Source: Ianthella basta
Taxonomy: Eukaryota > Porifera > Demospongiae > Verongiida > Ianthellidae
DNA length: 64,000 bases
NCBI GenBank assembly: GCA_964019415.1
Contig: OZ025871.1
Coordinates: forward strand, 10,730,256 to 10,794,255
Reading direction: 5' to 3'
This document shows positions 13,213-25,083 of the stretch, piece after piece. Position 1 is the first letter of the stretch; each line of letters begins with the position of its first letter. The position numbers were made by a program, and so were the translations under genes. The notes beneath the pieces are model-generated. The model saw only the letters and a list, made by a program, of their open reading frames with translations. It did no database searches and was not told where the DNA came from.

Positions 13213-13224
13213 TGACCTTTGACC
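13213..13224 (-). promoter_or_regulatory. DR1 nuclear-receptor site upstream of gene 1
   Basis: The minus strand reads GGTCAAAGGTCA, two GGTCA half sites one base apart. That is the DR1 arrangement bound by HNF4- and RXR-type nuclear receptors. It lies about 50 bp upstream of the TATA-like box. The site is found in seven further promoter-like blocks of the window, exactly or with one to three changes. Confidence 0.5.
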
Positions 13225-13700
13225 AACATGCACTTGTCACATGCTAGTATTGCTTTGGGAAAGACCTGTTATGGACATCCACTGGCTCATGCTCTGTTGA
13301 GAAACTGATATCAAATCTTGTTCTGTATTGGTTCAATAACTGTTGGATACAGCAGTCTGTGATTTCAACTTCATACCAGCAAGCTCTACTCAATGTGTTC
13401 AATGTCCTCAGACCTGACCCTATTCATGTACTTGCTGCTGCATACGTAGTGAGCTCAAGTGCTGTAAACAGGCATTCACATGAGAACTCACCTCATGGTA
13501 CAGTGTCATTCATGTGTATGTTTGTGTGTTGCACCGGTATTGTAGTGCTTGTGTACAGAGGGTTCAATCACAGACTGGACTCTTGTGGACAATCACAGAC
13601 TGGACAATGTTATTCAGCAGCTCAACCGTACAGAACAATAGGACAATAATTACGTGTAGTCACATACAGTTAACACATTACACCAACCATAATAGACAGC

Positions 13701-14915
13701 CATGCTAAGTACAGAAACATAGTACTAAAGATAGAACAGTAGAGCAAGAAAGAACCAAATTAAACCTCACATTTCACAACTTGTATAGAAATTTACAATC
13801 TCTAGTGTCGTATCCCTCCGGTTCGCAAAGACTGCTGGACAATTTCACAAACAAGGCCCCAATTCGCCAAGACAGGGTACACAAACTAACTACAATTCTT
13901 CATTATTTAACACAACAGTGCATGCGCAACCATATTCATGCACTTTACAAGAAAATACTAACTATGTAATGCAGTCATGCAAGCACACACTACAATTAGG
14001 AAGGATGTATTTAATAGAACTAGAGTACTGCATTACATATAATATTATATGCTGTGAGCATGACCTGTACATAATTAACATGTACATGTCACCTGCAGTT
14101 CTGTTTGGGAAAGGCCATTTGTGGACATCTTCCTCCTCCCTCTTTGTTGTGAATTGATAATCAAATCTCCTTGTTCTGTATTACTTGAATTAATATCTGT
14201 TGGATTCAGCATGCAGTCTATGACTTCAACTTTATACATGCAAGACCTATTCAATGTATTCATGATCAGTGTCCTCCAGTCTGCCCCTGTTTTCATGTAC
14301 TTACAGCTGCATGGATAGTGAGTGCTCTGTAACGTAAACATCAACCTCATTGTACATTGTCATTATGTGTATGTATGCTGGGCATTAACATGATGCACAG
14401 TGAGCAAAATACGTACCATCATACTGTTCCATGTCTACAGTAGTTCCCATCATAAACAGAGAGAAAATAAGGTTGCCATGGACAGCTCACACCACCACGC
14501 ATGCAATTGTTAGAGTAAGAAAGACTTGTTTGGGATATGCATAGTTCACTCTTCCTAATTTTGTTGAACGGCTATTTATACTGTTTTCATTCCCCTGAAT
14601 ACATGATTGTTTACCTCTATAATTATTCCATTGTATTATAGCAACCACCAGCATTACTAGACTGATAGTATGCAGCATTCATGCTTATGCTGGATTGCAT
14701 GTCTCCTTGCATGAACAATTGTATCCAAAAACAATCAACTGTCTCTAACATGAAACTTTTAATGGATGATTAACAATACTACAGTTTAAGGTATGTTATT
14801 TAGCTCCATATGTTCTGAATTACACAGTGCTCTATGGACATTGGTACATCCAAAGGCATAACACTCCAAGCCTATAATGTTTTATGAAGTAATTAAGTGA
14901 CATGTAACAGAGATG
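13701..14915. repeat. Intergenic duplicated flank
   Basis: There is no coding region. Bases 14040-14410 match 59470-59840 (for example GTGGACATC, TTGTTCTGTATTACTTGAATTAATA), and 14420-14915 match the 3' flanks of genes 2, 3 and 5 (25080-25400, 40830-41460, 59860-60380). This is the standard downstream flank of the gene family, here belonging to the relic that follows. Confidence 0.7.
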
Positions 14916-15017
14916 TACTGCCATGTCAAAGACAACTGATTCTGTATTATGATTTTCTAGAAGAACCTCTTCACTCTGAGTCTCAGTCTCTGATTCCTCA
15001 TCTGATGAAGTGGGGGC
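14916..15017 (-). pseudogene. C-terminal relic of a sixth receptor-family copy
   Basis: Thirty-four codons read APTSSDEESETETQSEEVLL and then ENHNTESVVFDMAV, matching the C-terminal tails of genes 3 and 5 (APTSSDEESETETQSEETLL, then ENQNTESVVVDLAV). The expected stop codon after the last valine has become CAT, so the frame runs on. Upstream in gene sense the homology stops abruptly at 15017 and is replaced by a second copy of the 3' flank. No other part of this gene remains nearby. It is a truncated gene end left by a deletion or unequal exchange. Confidence 0.85.
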
Positions 15018-15024
15018 AGGGTGC

Positions 15025-15236
15025 AAAATACACATTATTCCATGTCTACAGTAGTTCCCATCATAAACAAAGAGAAACTAAGGTTGCCATAGACCGCTCA
15101 CACCACCATGCATGCATTTCAGTGAGTAAGTTAGACTTATTTGGGATACGCATATTGACTCTTTCTAAATTCGTTGAGAGACTATTTATACTGTTTTTGA
15201 ATACATTATTGTTTACCATTATATTTCATTGTATTA
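15025..15236. repeat. Second copy of the 3' flank segment 14420-14640
   Basis: Both copies run from CATGTCTACAGTAGTTCCCA through GCTCACACCACCA, GACTTRTTTGGGATA and ACTATTTATACTGTTTT to TTCATTGTATTA or close variants. The second copy stops at GTATTA, exactly where the palindromic array begins. The other side of this flank resumes at about 24463 (TATAGTACAATG), so the array is an insertion in the flank of gene 2. Confidence 0.8.
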
Positions 15237-16706
15237 CCACCACACAGTGCAAGTTACAATATCACAGCCACCACCACCTGTGCCAGTAGAGTACCTGCGC
15301 TAGTTGGTCATAGAAAAAGACCACCAGTGCAAGTTACAGTAGCCACCACCACATGTGCCAGTAGAGTATCTGCGCTAGTTGGTCATAGAAAAAGACCACC
15401 AGCGCAAGTTACAGCCGGTCAGTACCTGCACCGCCGCCATTGGAGTGCACGCTGCAGCAAGCAAATGTAAGCTTGCCTAAGGGCATGCCATTGAATTGAG
15501 AGTGCATGGGAAGAAATTCAATGGCATGCCCTTAGGCAAGTTACAATTGCTTGCTGCAGCGTGCACTCCAATGGCGGCGGTGCAGGTACTGACCGGCTGT
15601 AACTTGCGCTGGTGGTCTTTTTCTATGACCAACTAGCGCAGGTACTCTACTGGCACAGGTGGTGGTGGCTGTGATATTGTAACTTGCACTGTGTGGTGGT
15701 GGTGGCGTGGTGTTTTTTTCTAGAGCAAAGGTGCATATACTGAATGTATGCGTTGTAATTTACACTGTGTGGCGGTGGTGGTGGCAGTCATTTTCATCTA
15801 GGAATGCATGTGGTGGCCGTAATATTGTAACTTGCACTGTGTGGTGGTGGTAGTAGTATGTGGTAGCAGCGCCTGATGTGGTGGTCTGTTTTCTTGCAGC
15901 TCTAGCACATAATATACTACTCATTGCAAATTCCACTGTGGTGGTGGTGATGGTGTTTGTATTTATCTATTGGTGGTATAGTAGCTGGATATTGTGGCTG
16001 CATGGATAGTTGTGACCAAGTGTATATGTGGGTGCTGCTCTGCTCCAGCATAGCAGCAAATGCCTACAAATTGGTGTCAAAATGTGATTGTTCAAAAGAA
16101 CGCCTCCATTGTGTGACTAATTAAGCAATCCTGCTAATGACATGAGCAAATGGGCCATCTAACTATGTCCACTTAGTATCACTACTTAGAGGGGCTGGGT
16201 TGGTGGGATATGCAATGAACCTCACTTTTCTCGGCCATTTTGCGACTAATTAAGAAATCCTGCTAATGACATGAACAGTTGGATTATCTGGCTAGGTCCA
16301 CCAGGTGTCATGACTGAGAGGGCCTGGCTGATTGAATAAATCATACACCTCACATATGTCAGCCATTTTGAGACTAATTAAGAAATCCCGCTGATAACAT
16401 AAGAAGGTGGACCACTTGAACGTGTCCACCAAGTTTCACGTCTCAACAAGCCCAGTTGCATTAATATACAAAATACCACTATGCATCAATATAAATGCCC
16501 CATACATTAAGTGTTCTCCTATGTGCATTTATATCAGCATTTTGCAGGCTGCTTGTAGAAGAATGAAGGCTTAATTAATAATTCCGTCTCATTTAAAAGT
16601 CTTCAAATCTCCCATACTTCAAAGCCATACCTAGCACATGTTCCTGAGGGCCGCCAACCCCCCTGGGAATTATTTATTTATTTATATTATATTATATTAT
16701 ATTATA
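15237..16706. repeat. Foldback unit 1
   Basis: The central palindrome pairs TTGCCTAAGGGCATGCCATT (from 15473) with its complement ending at 15539, centred near 15506. Arms of some 250 bp follow, then the tail with three CATTTTG subrepeats. It ends in an (ATATT)n run at about 16675-16705. Confidence 0.85.
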
Positions 16707-18480
16707 ACACCACCACCACCACCACACAGTGCAAGTTACAATATCGCAGCCACCACCACCTGTGCCAGTAGAGTATCTGTGCTAGTTGGTCATAGAAAAA
16801 GACCACCACCAGTGCAAGTTACAGTAGCCACCACCACATGTGTCAGTAGAGTATCTGCGCTAGCTGGTCATGGAAAAAGACCACCAGTGCAAGTTACAGT
16901 AGCCACCACCACATGTGCCAGTAGAATATCTGCGCTAGTTGGTAATTGAAAAAGACCACCAGTGCAAGTTACAGTGGCTCCGGGCCAGCACATGCAAGTT
17001 ACAGCTGGTCAGAACCTGCACTGCTGCCATTGTAATGCACGCTGCAGCAAGCAATTGTAAGCTTGCCTAAGGGCATGCCATTGAATTGAGGGTGCATGGG
17101 AAGAAATTCAATGGCATGCCCTTAGGCAAGTTACAATTGCTTGCTGCAGCGTGCATTACAATGGCAGCAGTGCAGGTTCTGACCAGCTGTAACTTGCATG
17201 TGCTGGCCCGGAGCCACTGTAACTTGCACTGGTGGTCTTTTTCAATTACCAACTAGCGCAGATATTCTACTGGCACATGTGGTGGTGGCTACTGTAACTT
17301 GCACTGGTGGTCTTTTTCCATGACCAGCTAGCGCAGATACTCTACTGACACATGTGGTGGTGGCTACTGTAACTTGCACTGGTGGTGGTCTTTTTCTATG
17401 ACCAACTAGCACAGATACTCTACTGGCACAGGTGGTGGTGGCTGCGATATTGTAACTTGCACTGTGTGGTGGTGGTGGTGGTGTTTTTTCTAGAGCAATG
17501 GCGCATATACTGAATGCATGCATTGTACTGGCACCATGTGGTGGTGGTGGTGGTCATTTTCATCTAGGAATGCATGTGGTGGCTGTAATATTGTAACTTG
17601 CACTGTGTGGTGGTGGTGGTAGTAGTATGTGGTAGCAGCACCTGATGTGGTGGTCTGTTTCCTTGCAGCTCTGGCACATAATATTATACTGGTGTGCTCA
17701 TTGCAACTTCCGCTGTGGTGGTGATGATGGCGGTTGTATTTATCTATGTGGTGGTGAGTAGCTGGATATTGTGGCTGGATAGTTGTGAGCAAGTGTACAT
17801 GTTGGTGCTGCTCTGCTCCAGCATAGCGACAAATGCCTACAAATTGGTGTCAAAATGTGATTGTTCAAAACATCGCCTCCATTTTGTGACTAATTAAGCA
17901 ATACTGCTAATGACATGAGGAAATTGGTCATCTAACTTCATCCACTTAGTATCATGACTTAGCAGGGCTGGGTCGTTAAGATATGCAATGAACCTCATTT
18001 TTCTCGGCCATTTCGCAACTAATTAAGAAATCCTGCTAATGACATGAACAGTTGGATTATCTGGCTAGGTCCATCAAGTGTCATGACTGAGCGGGCCTGG
18101 CTGGTTGAATACATCATACACCTCACATATGTCGGCCATTTTGAGACTAATTAAGAAATCCCGCTAATAACATAGGAAGGTGGACCACTTGGATGTGTCC
18201 ACCAAGTTTCACGTCTCAACGAGCCAAGTTGCATTCATATACAAGATACCACTATGCATCAATATAAATGCACCATACATTAAGTGTTATGCTATGCACA
18301 TTTATATTAGGATTTGGCGGGCTGCTTGTAGAAGAACGAAGACCTAATTAAAAATTCTGCCTCATTTAAAAGTCTTAAAATCTCCCATACTTCAAAGGCA
18401 CACCTATCACATGTTCGTGAGGGGTGCCTAACCCCCCGGGAATTATATTATATCATATTATATTATATTATATTATATTA
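16707..18480. repeat. Foldback unit 2
   Basis: It has the same layout as unit 1, with the palindrome centred near 17090. Three subrepeats of about 75 bp in each arm make the arms close to 390 bp. The tail matches the other units and ends in (ATATT)n at about 18440-18480. Confidence 0.85.
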
Positions 18481-20225
18481 AAAGACCACCAGTGCAAGTT
18501 ACAGTGGCTCCGGGCCAGCACATGCAAGTTACAGCTGGTCAGAACCTGCACCGCTGCCATTGGAATGCACGCTGCAGCAAGCAATTGTAAGCTTGCCTAA
18601 GGGCATGCCATTGAATTGAGGGTGCATGGGAAGAAATTCAATGGCATGCCCTTAGGCAAGTTACAATTGCTTGCTGCAGCGTGCATTCCAATGGCAGCGG
18701 TGCAGGTTCTGACCAGCTGTAACTTGCATGTGCTGGTCCGGAGCCACTGTAACTTGCACTGGTGGTCTTTTTCAATTACCAACTAGCGCAGATACTCTAC
18801 TGGCACATGTGGTGGTGGCTACTGTAACTTGCACTGGTGGTCTTTTTCTATGATCAACTAGCACAGATACTCTACTGGCACATGTGGTGGTGGCTACTGT
18901 AACTTGCACTGGTGGTCTTTTTCTATGACCAACTGACGCAGATACTCTACTGGCACAGGTGGTGGTGGCTGTGATATTGTAACTTGCACTGTGTGGTGGT
19001 GGTAGCGGTGGTGATTTTTTCTAGAGCAATGGCGCATATACTGAATATATGCATTGTAATTTACACTGTGTGGCGGTGGTGGTGGCAGTCATTTCCATCT
19101 AGGAATGCATGTGGTGGCTGTAATATTGTAACTTGCACTGTGTGGTGGTGGTAGTAGTATGTGGTAGCAGCACCTGATGTGGTGGTCTGTTTTCTTGCAG
19201 CTCTAGCACAAAATATGCTACTCATTGCAACTTCCACTGTGGTGGTGGTGATGATGGTTGTATTTATCTATATATGTGGTGGTATAGTAGCTGGATATTG
19301 TGGCTGAATAGTTGTGAGCATGTGTATATGTGGGTGTTGCTCTGCTCCAGCATGGCGGCAAATACCTACAAATTAGTGTCAAAATATGATTGTTCAAAAG
19401 GTCGCCTCCATTTTGTGACTAATTAAGCAATACTGCTAATGACATGAGCAAATGGGCCATCTAACTATGTCCACTTAGTATCACCACTTAGCGGGCTGGG
19501 TTGGTGGGATATGCAATGAACTTCACTTTTCTCGGCCATTTTGTGACTAATTAAGAAATCCTGTTAATGACATGAACAGTCGAATTATCTGGCTAGGTTC
19601 ACAAAATGTCATGACTGAGCGGGCCTGGCTGGTTGAATAAATCATGCACCTCATCTAACTACATCCACTTAGTATCATGACTTAGCAGGGCTGGGTCGTT
19701 AAGATATGCAATGAACCTCATTGTTCTCGGCCATTTTGCGACTAATTAAGAAATCCTGCTAATGACATGAACAGTTGGATTATCTGGCTAGGTCCATCAA
19801 ATGTCATGACTGAGCGGGCCGGGCTGGTTGAATACATCATACACCTTACATATGTCGGCCATTTTGAGACTAATTAAAAAATCCCGCTAATAACATATGA
19901 AGGTGGACCACTTGGATGTGTCCACCAAGTTTCACGTCTCAACGAGCCCAGTTGCATTCATATACAAGATACCACTATGCATCAATATAAATGCACCATA
20001 CATTAAGTGTTATGCTATGAACATTTATATTAAGATTTAGCGGGCTGCTTGTAGAAGAACGAAGGCCTAATTAAAAATTCTGCCTCATTTAAAAGTCTTA
20101 AAATCTCCCATACTTCAAAAGCACACCTATCACATGTTCGTGAGGGGCGCCTAACCCCCCGGGAATTATATTATATTATATTATATTATATTATATTATA
20201 TTATATTATATTATATTATATTATT
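18481..20225. repeat. Foldback unit 3, truncated left arm
   Basis: The left arm starts directly in AAAGACCACCAGTGCAAG, so most of its subrepeats are missing while the right arm is full length. The palindrome is centred near 18625. The tail carries an extra internal duplication (about 19660-19850). It ends in a long (ATATT)n run. Confidence 0.8.
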
Positions 20226-21845
20226 TACTTTAGATTAGTGGTGTATATTGTAACTTGCACTGTATAAAGACCACCAGTGCAAGTTACAGTGGCACCAGCA
20301 CCATTCGCACCACCACATGTGCCAGAAAGTAAATGCGCTCAATGGCTGAAGAAAAAGACCACCAGCGCAAGTTACAGCTGGTCAGAACCTGCACCGCCAC
20401 CATTGGAGTGCACGCTGCAGCAAGCAAATGTAAGCTTACCTAAGGGCATGCCATTGAATTGAGGGTGCGTGGGAAGAAATTCAATGGCATGCCCTTAGGC
20501 AAGTTACAATTGCTTGCTGCAGCGTGCATTACAATGGCAGCAGTGCAGGTTCTGACCAGCTGTAACTTGCATGTGCTGGCCCGGAGCCACTGTAACTTGC
20601 ACTGGTGGTCTTTTTCAATTACCAACTAGCGCAGATATTCTACTGGTACATGTGGTGGTGGCTACTGTAACTTGCACTGGTGGTCTTTTTCCATGACAAG
20701 CTAGCGCAGACACTCTACTGACACATGTGGTGGTGGCTACTGTAACTTGCACTGGTGGTGCTTTTTTTCTATGACCAACTAGCACAGATACTCTACTGGC
20801 ACAGGTGGTGGTGGCTGCGATATTGTAACTTGCACTGTGTGGTGGTGGTGGTGGTGTTTTTTCTAGAGCAATGGCGCATATACTGATTGCATGCATTGTA
20901 CTGGCACCATGTGGTGGTGGTGGTGGTGGTGGTGGTGGTGGTGGTGGTCATTTTCATCTAGGAATGCATGTGGTGGCCGTAATATTGTAACTTGCACTGT
21001 GTGGTGGTGGTGGTAGTAGTATGTGGTAGCAGCACCTGATGTGGTGGTCTGTTTCCTTGCAGCTCTGGCACATAATATTATACTGGTGTGCTCATTGCAA
21101 CTTCCGCTGTGGTGGTGATGATGGCGGTTGTATTTATCTATGTGGTGGTGAGTAGCTGGATATTGTGGCTGGATAGTTGTGAGCAAGTGTTGGTGCTGCT
21201 CTGCTCCAGCATAGCGGCAAATGCCTGCAAATTGATGTCAAAATGTGATTGTTCAAAACATCGTCTCCATTTTGTGACTAATTAAGCAATACTGCTAATG
21301 ACATGAGGAAATTGGTCATCTAACTACATCCACTTAGTATCATGACTTAGCAGGGCTGGGTCGGTAAGATATGCAATGAACCTCATTTTTCTCGGCCATT
21401 TTGCAACTAATTAAGAAATCCTGCTAATGACATGAACAGTTGCATTATCTGCCTAGGTCCATCAAGTGTCATGACTGAGCGGGCCGGGCTGGTTGAATAC
21501 ATCATACACCTCACATATGTCGGCCATTTTGAGACTAATTAAGAAATCCCGCTAATAACATAGGAAGGTGGACCACTTGGATGTGTCCACCAAGTTTCAC
21601 GTCTCAACGAGCCCAGTTGCATTAATATACAAGATAACACTATGCATCAATATAAATGCACCATACATTAAGTGTTATGCTATGCACATTTATATTAGGA
21701 TTTTGCGGGCTGCTTGTAGAAGAACGAAGACCTAATTAAAAATTCTGCCTCATTTAAAAGTCTTAAAATCTCCCATACTTCAAAGGCGCACCTATCACAT
21801 GTTCGTGAGGGGTGCCTAACCCCCCGGGAATTATATTATATTATT
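20226..21845. repeat. Foldback unit 4
   Basis: It is preceded by the junction ATTAGTGGTGTATATTGTAACTTGCACTGTAT form (about 20236-20267). The palindrome is centred near 20467. The right arm has an expanded GGT triplet run at 20913-20947. Confidence 0.85.
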
Positions 21846-23692
21846 TACTTTAGATTAGTGGTGTATATTGTAACTTGCACTGTATCCATTATACCACACA
21901 GTGCAAGTTACAATATTGCAGCCACCACCACCTGTGCCAGTAGAGTATCTGCGCCAGTTGGTCATAGAAAAAGACCACCACCAGTGCAAGTTACAGTAGC
22001 CACCACCACATGTGTCAGTAGAGTATCTGCGCTAGTTGGTCATAGAAAAATACCACCAGTGCAAGTTACAGTGGCACCAGCACCATTCGCACCACCACAT
22101 GTGCCAGAAAGTAAATGCGCTCAATGGCTGAAGAAAAAGACCACCAGCGCAAGTTACAGCTGGTCAGAACCTGCACCGCCGCCATTGGAGTGCACGCTGC
22201 AGCAAGCAAATGTAACTTGCCTAAGGGCATGCCATTGAATTTCTTTCCTTGCACCCTCAATTCAATGGCATGCCCTTAGGCAAGCTTACATTTGCTTGCT
22301 GCAGCGTGCACTCCAATGGCGGCGGTGCAGGTTCTGACCAGCTGTAACTTGCGCTGGTGGTCTTTTTCTTCAGCCATTGAGCGCATTTACTTTCTGGCAC
22401 ATGTGGTGGTGCGAATGGTGCTGGTGCCACTGTAACTTGCACTGGTGGTATTTTTCTATGACCAACTAGCGCAGATACTCTACTGGCACATGTGGTGGTG
22501 GCTACTGTAACTTGCACTGGTGGTGGTCTTTTTCTATGACCAACTGGCGCAGATACTCTACTGGCACATGTGGTGGTGGCTACTGTAACTTGCACTGGTG
22601 ATGCTTTTTTTCTATGACCAACTAGCACAGATACTCTACTGGCACAGGTGGTGGTGGCTGCAATATTGTAACTTGCACTGTGTGGTGGTGGTGGTGGTGT
22701 TTTTTCTAGAGCAATGGCGCATATACTGAATGCATGCATTGTACTGGCACCATGTGGTGGTGGTGGCGGTCGTTTCATCTAGGAATGCATGTGGTGGCCG
22801 TAATATTGTAACTTGCACTGTGTGGTGGTAGTGGTAGTAGTATGTGGTAGCAGCGCCTGATGTGGTGGTCTGTTTTCTTGCAGCTCTAGCACATAATATT
22901 ATACTGGTGTGCTCATTGCAACTTCCACTGTGGTGGTGGTGATGGCAGTTGTATTTATCCATGTGGTGGTGTAGTAGCTGGATATTGTGGCTGGATAGTT
23001 GTGAGCAAGTGTACATGTTGGTGCTGCTCCGCTCCAGCATAGCGGCAAATGCCTACAAATTGGTGTCAAAATGTGATTGTTCAAAACATAGCCTCCGTTT
23101 TGTGACTAATTAAGCAATACTGCTAATGACATGAGCAAATTGGTCATCTAACTACATCCACTTAGTATCATGACTTAGCAGGGCTGGGTCGGTAAGATAT
23201 GCAATGAACCTCATTTTCTCGGCCATTTTGCAACTAATTAAGAAATCCTGCTAATGACATGAACAGTTGGATTATCTGGCTAGGTCCATCAAGTGTCATG
23301 ACTGAGCGGGCCTGGCTGGTTGAATACATCATACACCTCACATATGTCGGCCATTTTGAGACTAATTAAGAAATCCCGCTAATAACATAGGAAGGTGGAC
23401 CACTTGGATGTGTCCACCAAGTTTCACGTCTCAACGAGCCCAGTTGCATTCATATACAAGATAACACTATGCATCAATATAAATGCACCATACATTAAGT
23501 GTTATGCTATGCACATTTATATTAGGATTTGGCGGGCTGCTTGTAGAAGAACGAAGGCCTAATTAAAAATTCTGCCTCATTTAAAAGTCTTAAAATCTCC
23601 CATACTTCAAAGGCACACCTACCACATGTTCGTGAGGGGTGCCTAACCCCCCGGGAATTATATTATATTATTTACTTTAGATTAGTGGTGTA
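21846..23692. repeat. Foldback unit 5
   Basis: It has the same junction sequence at its start. The central palindrome around 22240 has slightly different spacer bases (CTTTCCTTGCACCC). The arms of about 350 bp pair closely (21895-22237 with 22258-22690). Its end junction is split by the pogo-type element and continues at 24402. Confidence 0.85.
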
Positions 23693-24401
23693 CCGTATTT
23701 GCTCTATTAAACGCCGCTCTCTATTAGTCGCCGCTCTCTAATAGTAGCCGCACCTTCGGATGTGCTGAAAGAAATAGTAGCCGCTCTCTATTAGTAGCCG
23801 CGGCTAGTATTCGAGTAGGATTGCTCGACGGCAATAGGAGAGATATAAGCAAATAGTATACAGTAGCTACATTTTAAGAATTGTAGAAAGCATAGTATAA
23901 TGAATTAGCAGTCTTCTAGAACAAGTTCGTTCTCCTCCAACTCTTCTTCGTCCTCTTCAACATCGGCGAAGGGGTCCGATTCCTCGAGCGAATCTGTTGC
24001 AGTGGCAAGCGCGGCAATGACTCTTTCAATTGTTTTTCTGGCGTCTGCAGCCACTCCTCCTTCCTTAAGACAGTGGATTTCTCCGTCTTCCGTGCCGTCT
24101 GTGTGCACGGAAATCCCACACGCGCGAAGGACTTCTTTACGGTCTCTGTTGGAAGCGCCTCCCAGCACTCCTTCACCCACTGGAGGTACAACGCTTTGCT
24201 GGGAGCACGCACATTCCCAGTGGCAGTGTAAGTCTTGGGACCGGCTTTCTCAAAGCCCCTACTTCACAGACCGAGTCACCGACGGATCCCACCGAGTTTA
24301 ATAAACGCCGCTCTCTATTAGTAGCCGCTCTCCAATAGACGCCGCACCAAATTGCCTAGCGAAATAAATAGTAGCCGCGGCGTCTAATAGAGCGAATACG
24401 G
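23693..24401 (-). mobile_element. 709-bp TIR element, pogo/Tc1-mariner type, with TA target duplication
   Basis: The left end CCGTATTTGCTCTATTAAAC and the right end (complement CCGTATTCGCTCTATTAGAC) are terminal inverted repeats, and similar GCCGCTCTCTATTAGTAG words extend inward. The element is flanked by TA on both sides (23691-23692, 24402-24403). The uninterrupted junction seen elsewhere in the array is GGTGTATATTG, so the insertion duplicated exactly TA, as Tc1/mariner-superfamily transposases do. It carries only the C-terminal end of a transposase and is non-autonomous. Confidence 0.85.
23905..24265 (-). pseudogene. C-terminal fragment of a pogo/Tigger-type DDE transposase
   Basis: One frame gives KALYLQWVKECWEALPTETV followed by KKSF. 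After a 1-nt deletion the next frame continues CGISVHTDGTEDGEIHC and an acidic C terminus ending EENELVLEDC. The pattern W-V..CWE.LP.E...KSF..CGIS...DG.ED is the end of the DDE_1 domain in pogo-like transposases. The catalytic part is missing. The family call rests on motif recall plus the TA target duplication around the element. Confidence 0.65.
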
Positions 24402-24462
24402 TATATTGTAACTTGCACTGTATTTACTTTAGATTAGTGGTGTATATTGTAACTTGCACTGT

Positions 24463-24481
24463 ATATAGTACAATGTAGCCA
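24463..24481. other. Resumption of gene-family flank after the array
   Basis: TATAGTACAATGTAGCCAC corresponds to TATAGTACAATAGCAGCCAC in the flank of gene 3 (about 41015-41035), marking the right edge of the array insertion. Confidence 0.6.
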
Positions 24482-24485
24482 CCGG

Positions 24486-25083
24486 TGTCACGGTTTATTG
24501 CATCCCCCCAGTTTTGTATCCCCCCGGGTAAAATAAACTAGGATACTTTATCCCCCGACTTCGAATTTCTGAGTATTTCTTAACTCTTTTTGGTGTGTTT
24601 CACCTCAAGGGTTTGTTTTGACATCCATCAACTCTGCTTTGACAAGCAGTAGCTAAGATTCGGACCATTTCATGCTCCTCACATGCTCAGGCTGTAGCGT
24701 CGATGTACCTGCACATCGATGTTCACCAGTTTGCGAAACTGCACGCCGTACTGCTACCCAAACACTTCTGCTCGTTGTAGTAGTGCCCTCTTGACATTCT
24801 TTAGAGAACTCAGAGGATTACACAAGCATCCCAGCCATGGTAGAAGGACAAAAACCTCACCGCGGTCGTCAGTTAACAAGATCGATGTGGTCTTCTGCAA
24901 GGACTGCAAAGGAAGTGCAGGGTTCGCAGATATCGTCACCTAACAGTCTCTTCTGGTAGTGGTAGGTCTCATCCTGCAGCAGGGTGCATTTTACTAGCTT
25001 CTATCAGCATTTCTGTGTCGTTTAACCAACCTTCGGTTACCCCGGGGGGATACTTTATACGGGGGGTAAAATAAACTGTGACA
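24486..25083. mobile_element. 598-bp non-autonomous TIR element flanked by CCGG
   Basis: The left terminus is TGTCACGGTTTATT and the complement of the right terminus is TGTCACAGTTTATT. Subterminal C runs with TATACTTTAT-like words are also mirrored. CCGG is present on both sides (24482-24485 and 25084-25087). The same flank without the element at 60064-60073 reads CCACCGGCAC, so the insertion duplicated CCGG or part of it. No recognisable protein is encoded; an open frame of 74 codons at 24719-24943 has no known features. The superfamily is not determined. Confidence 0.8.

Larger units (their letters stand above)
13042..13700. repeat. Duplicated promoter-proximal block, gene 1 copy
   Basis: This block includes the 5' UTR exon, TATA-like box, DR1 site and about 480 bp of upstream sequence. 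It is closely related to 32880-33570 and 35640-36310, and more distantly to 30550-30960 and 57040-57560. Shared words include GACATCCACTGGCTCATGCT and TCTTGTTCTGTATTGGTTCA. Confidence 0.8.
15237..24462. repeat. Array of five foldback repeat units built on TGTAACTTGCACTG
   Basis: About 9.2 kb of repeat interrupts family flank DNA. It begins ACACAGTGCAAGTTACAAT and ends ATTGTAACTTGCACTGTAT, an inverted pair, as expected for an element with these termini. Each unit of about 1.5-1.8 kb has a large central palindrome, a GGT/CCA-rich arm, a tail with three subrepeats of about 120 bp (CATTTTGNGACTAATTAAGA) and an (ATATT)n stretch after CCCCCCGGGAATT. Within the arms a subrepeat of about 75 bp (AGTGCAAGTTACAGTAGCCA start) recurs several times. 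Reading frames through the array are repeats of the same peptide in both orientations and are not genes. A pogo-type element interrupts the array at 23693. Confidence 0.92.

Noticed and set aside
16638-23084. Many open frames of 60-170 codons with ATTTCASRVSALVGH-like or His-rich repeats
   Set aside because: They are translations of the palindromic array, present in both orientations and in shifted frames, and broken at unit ends.
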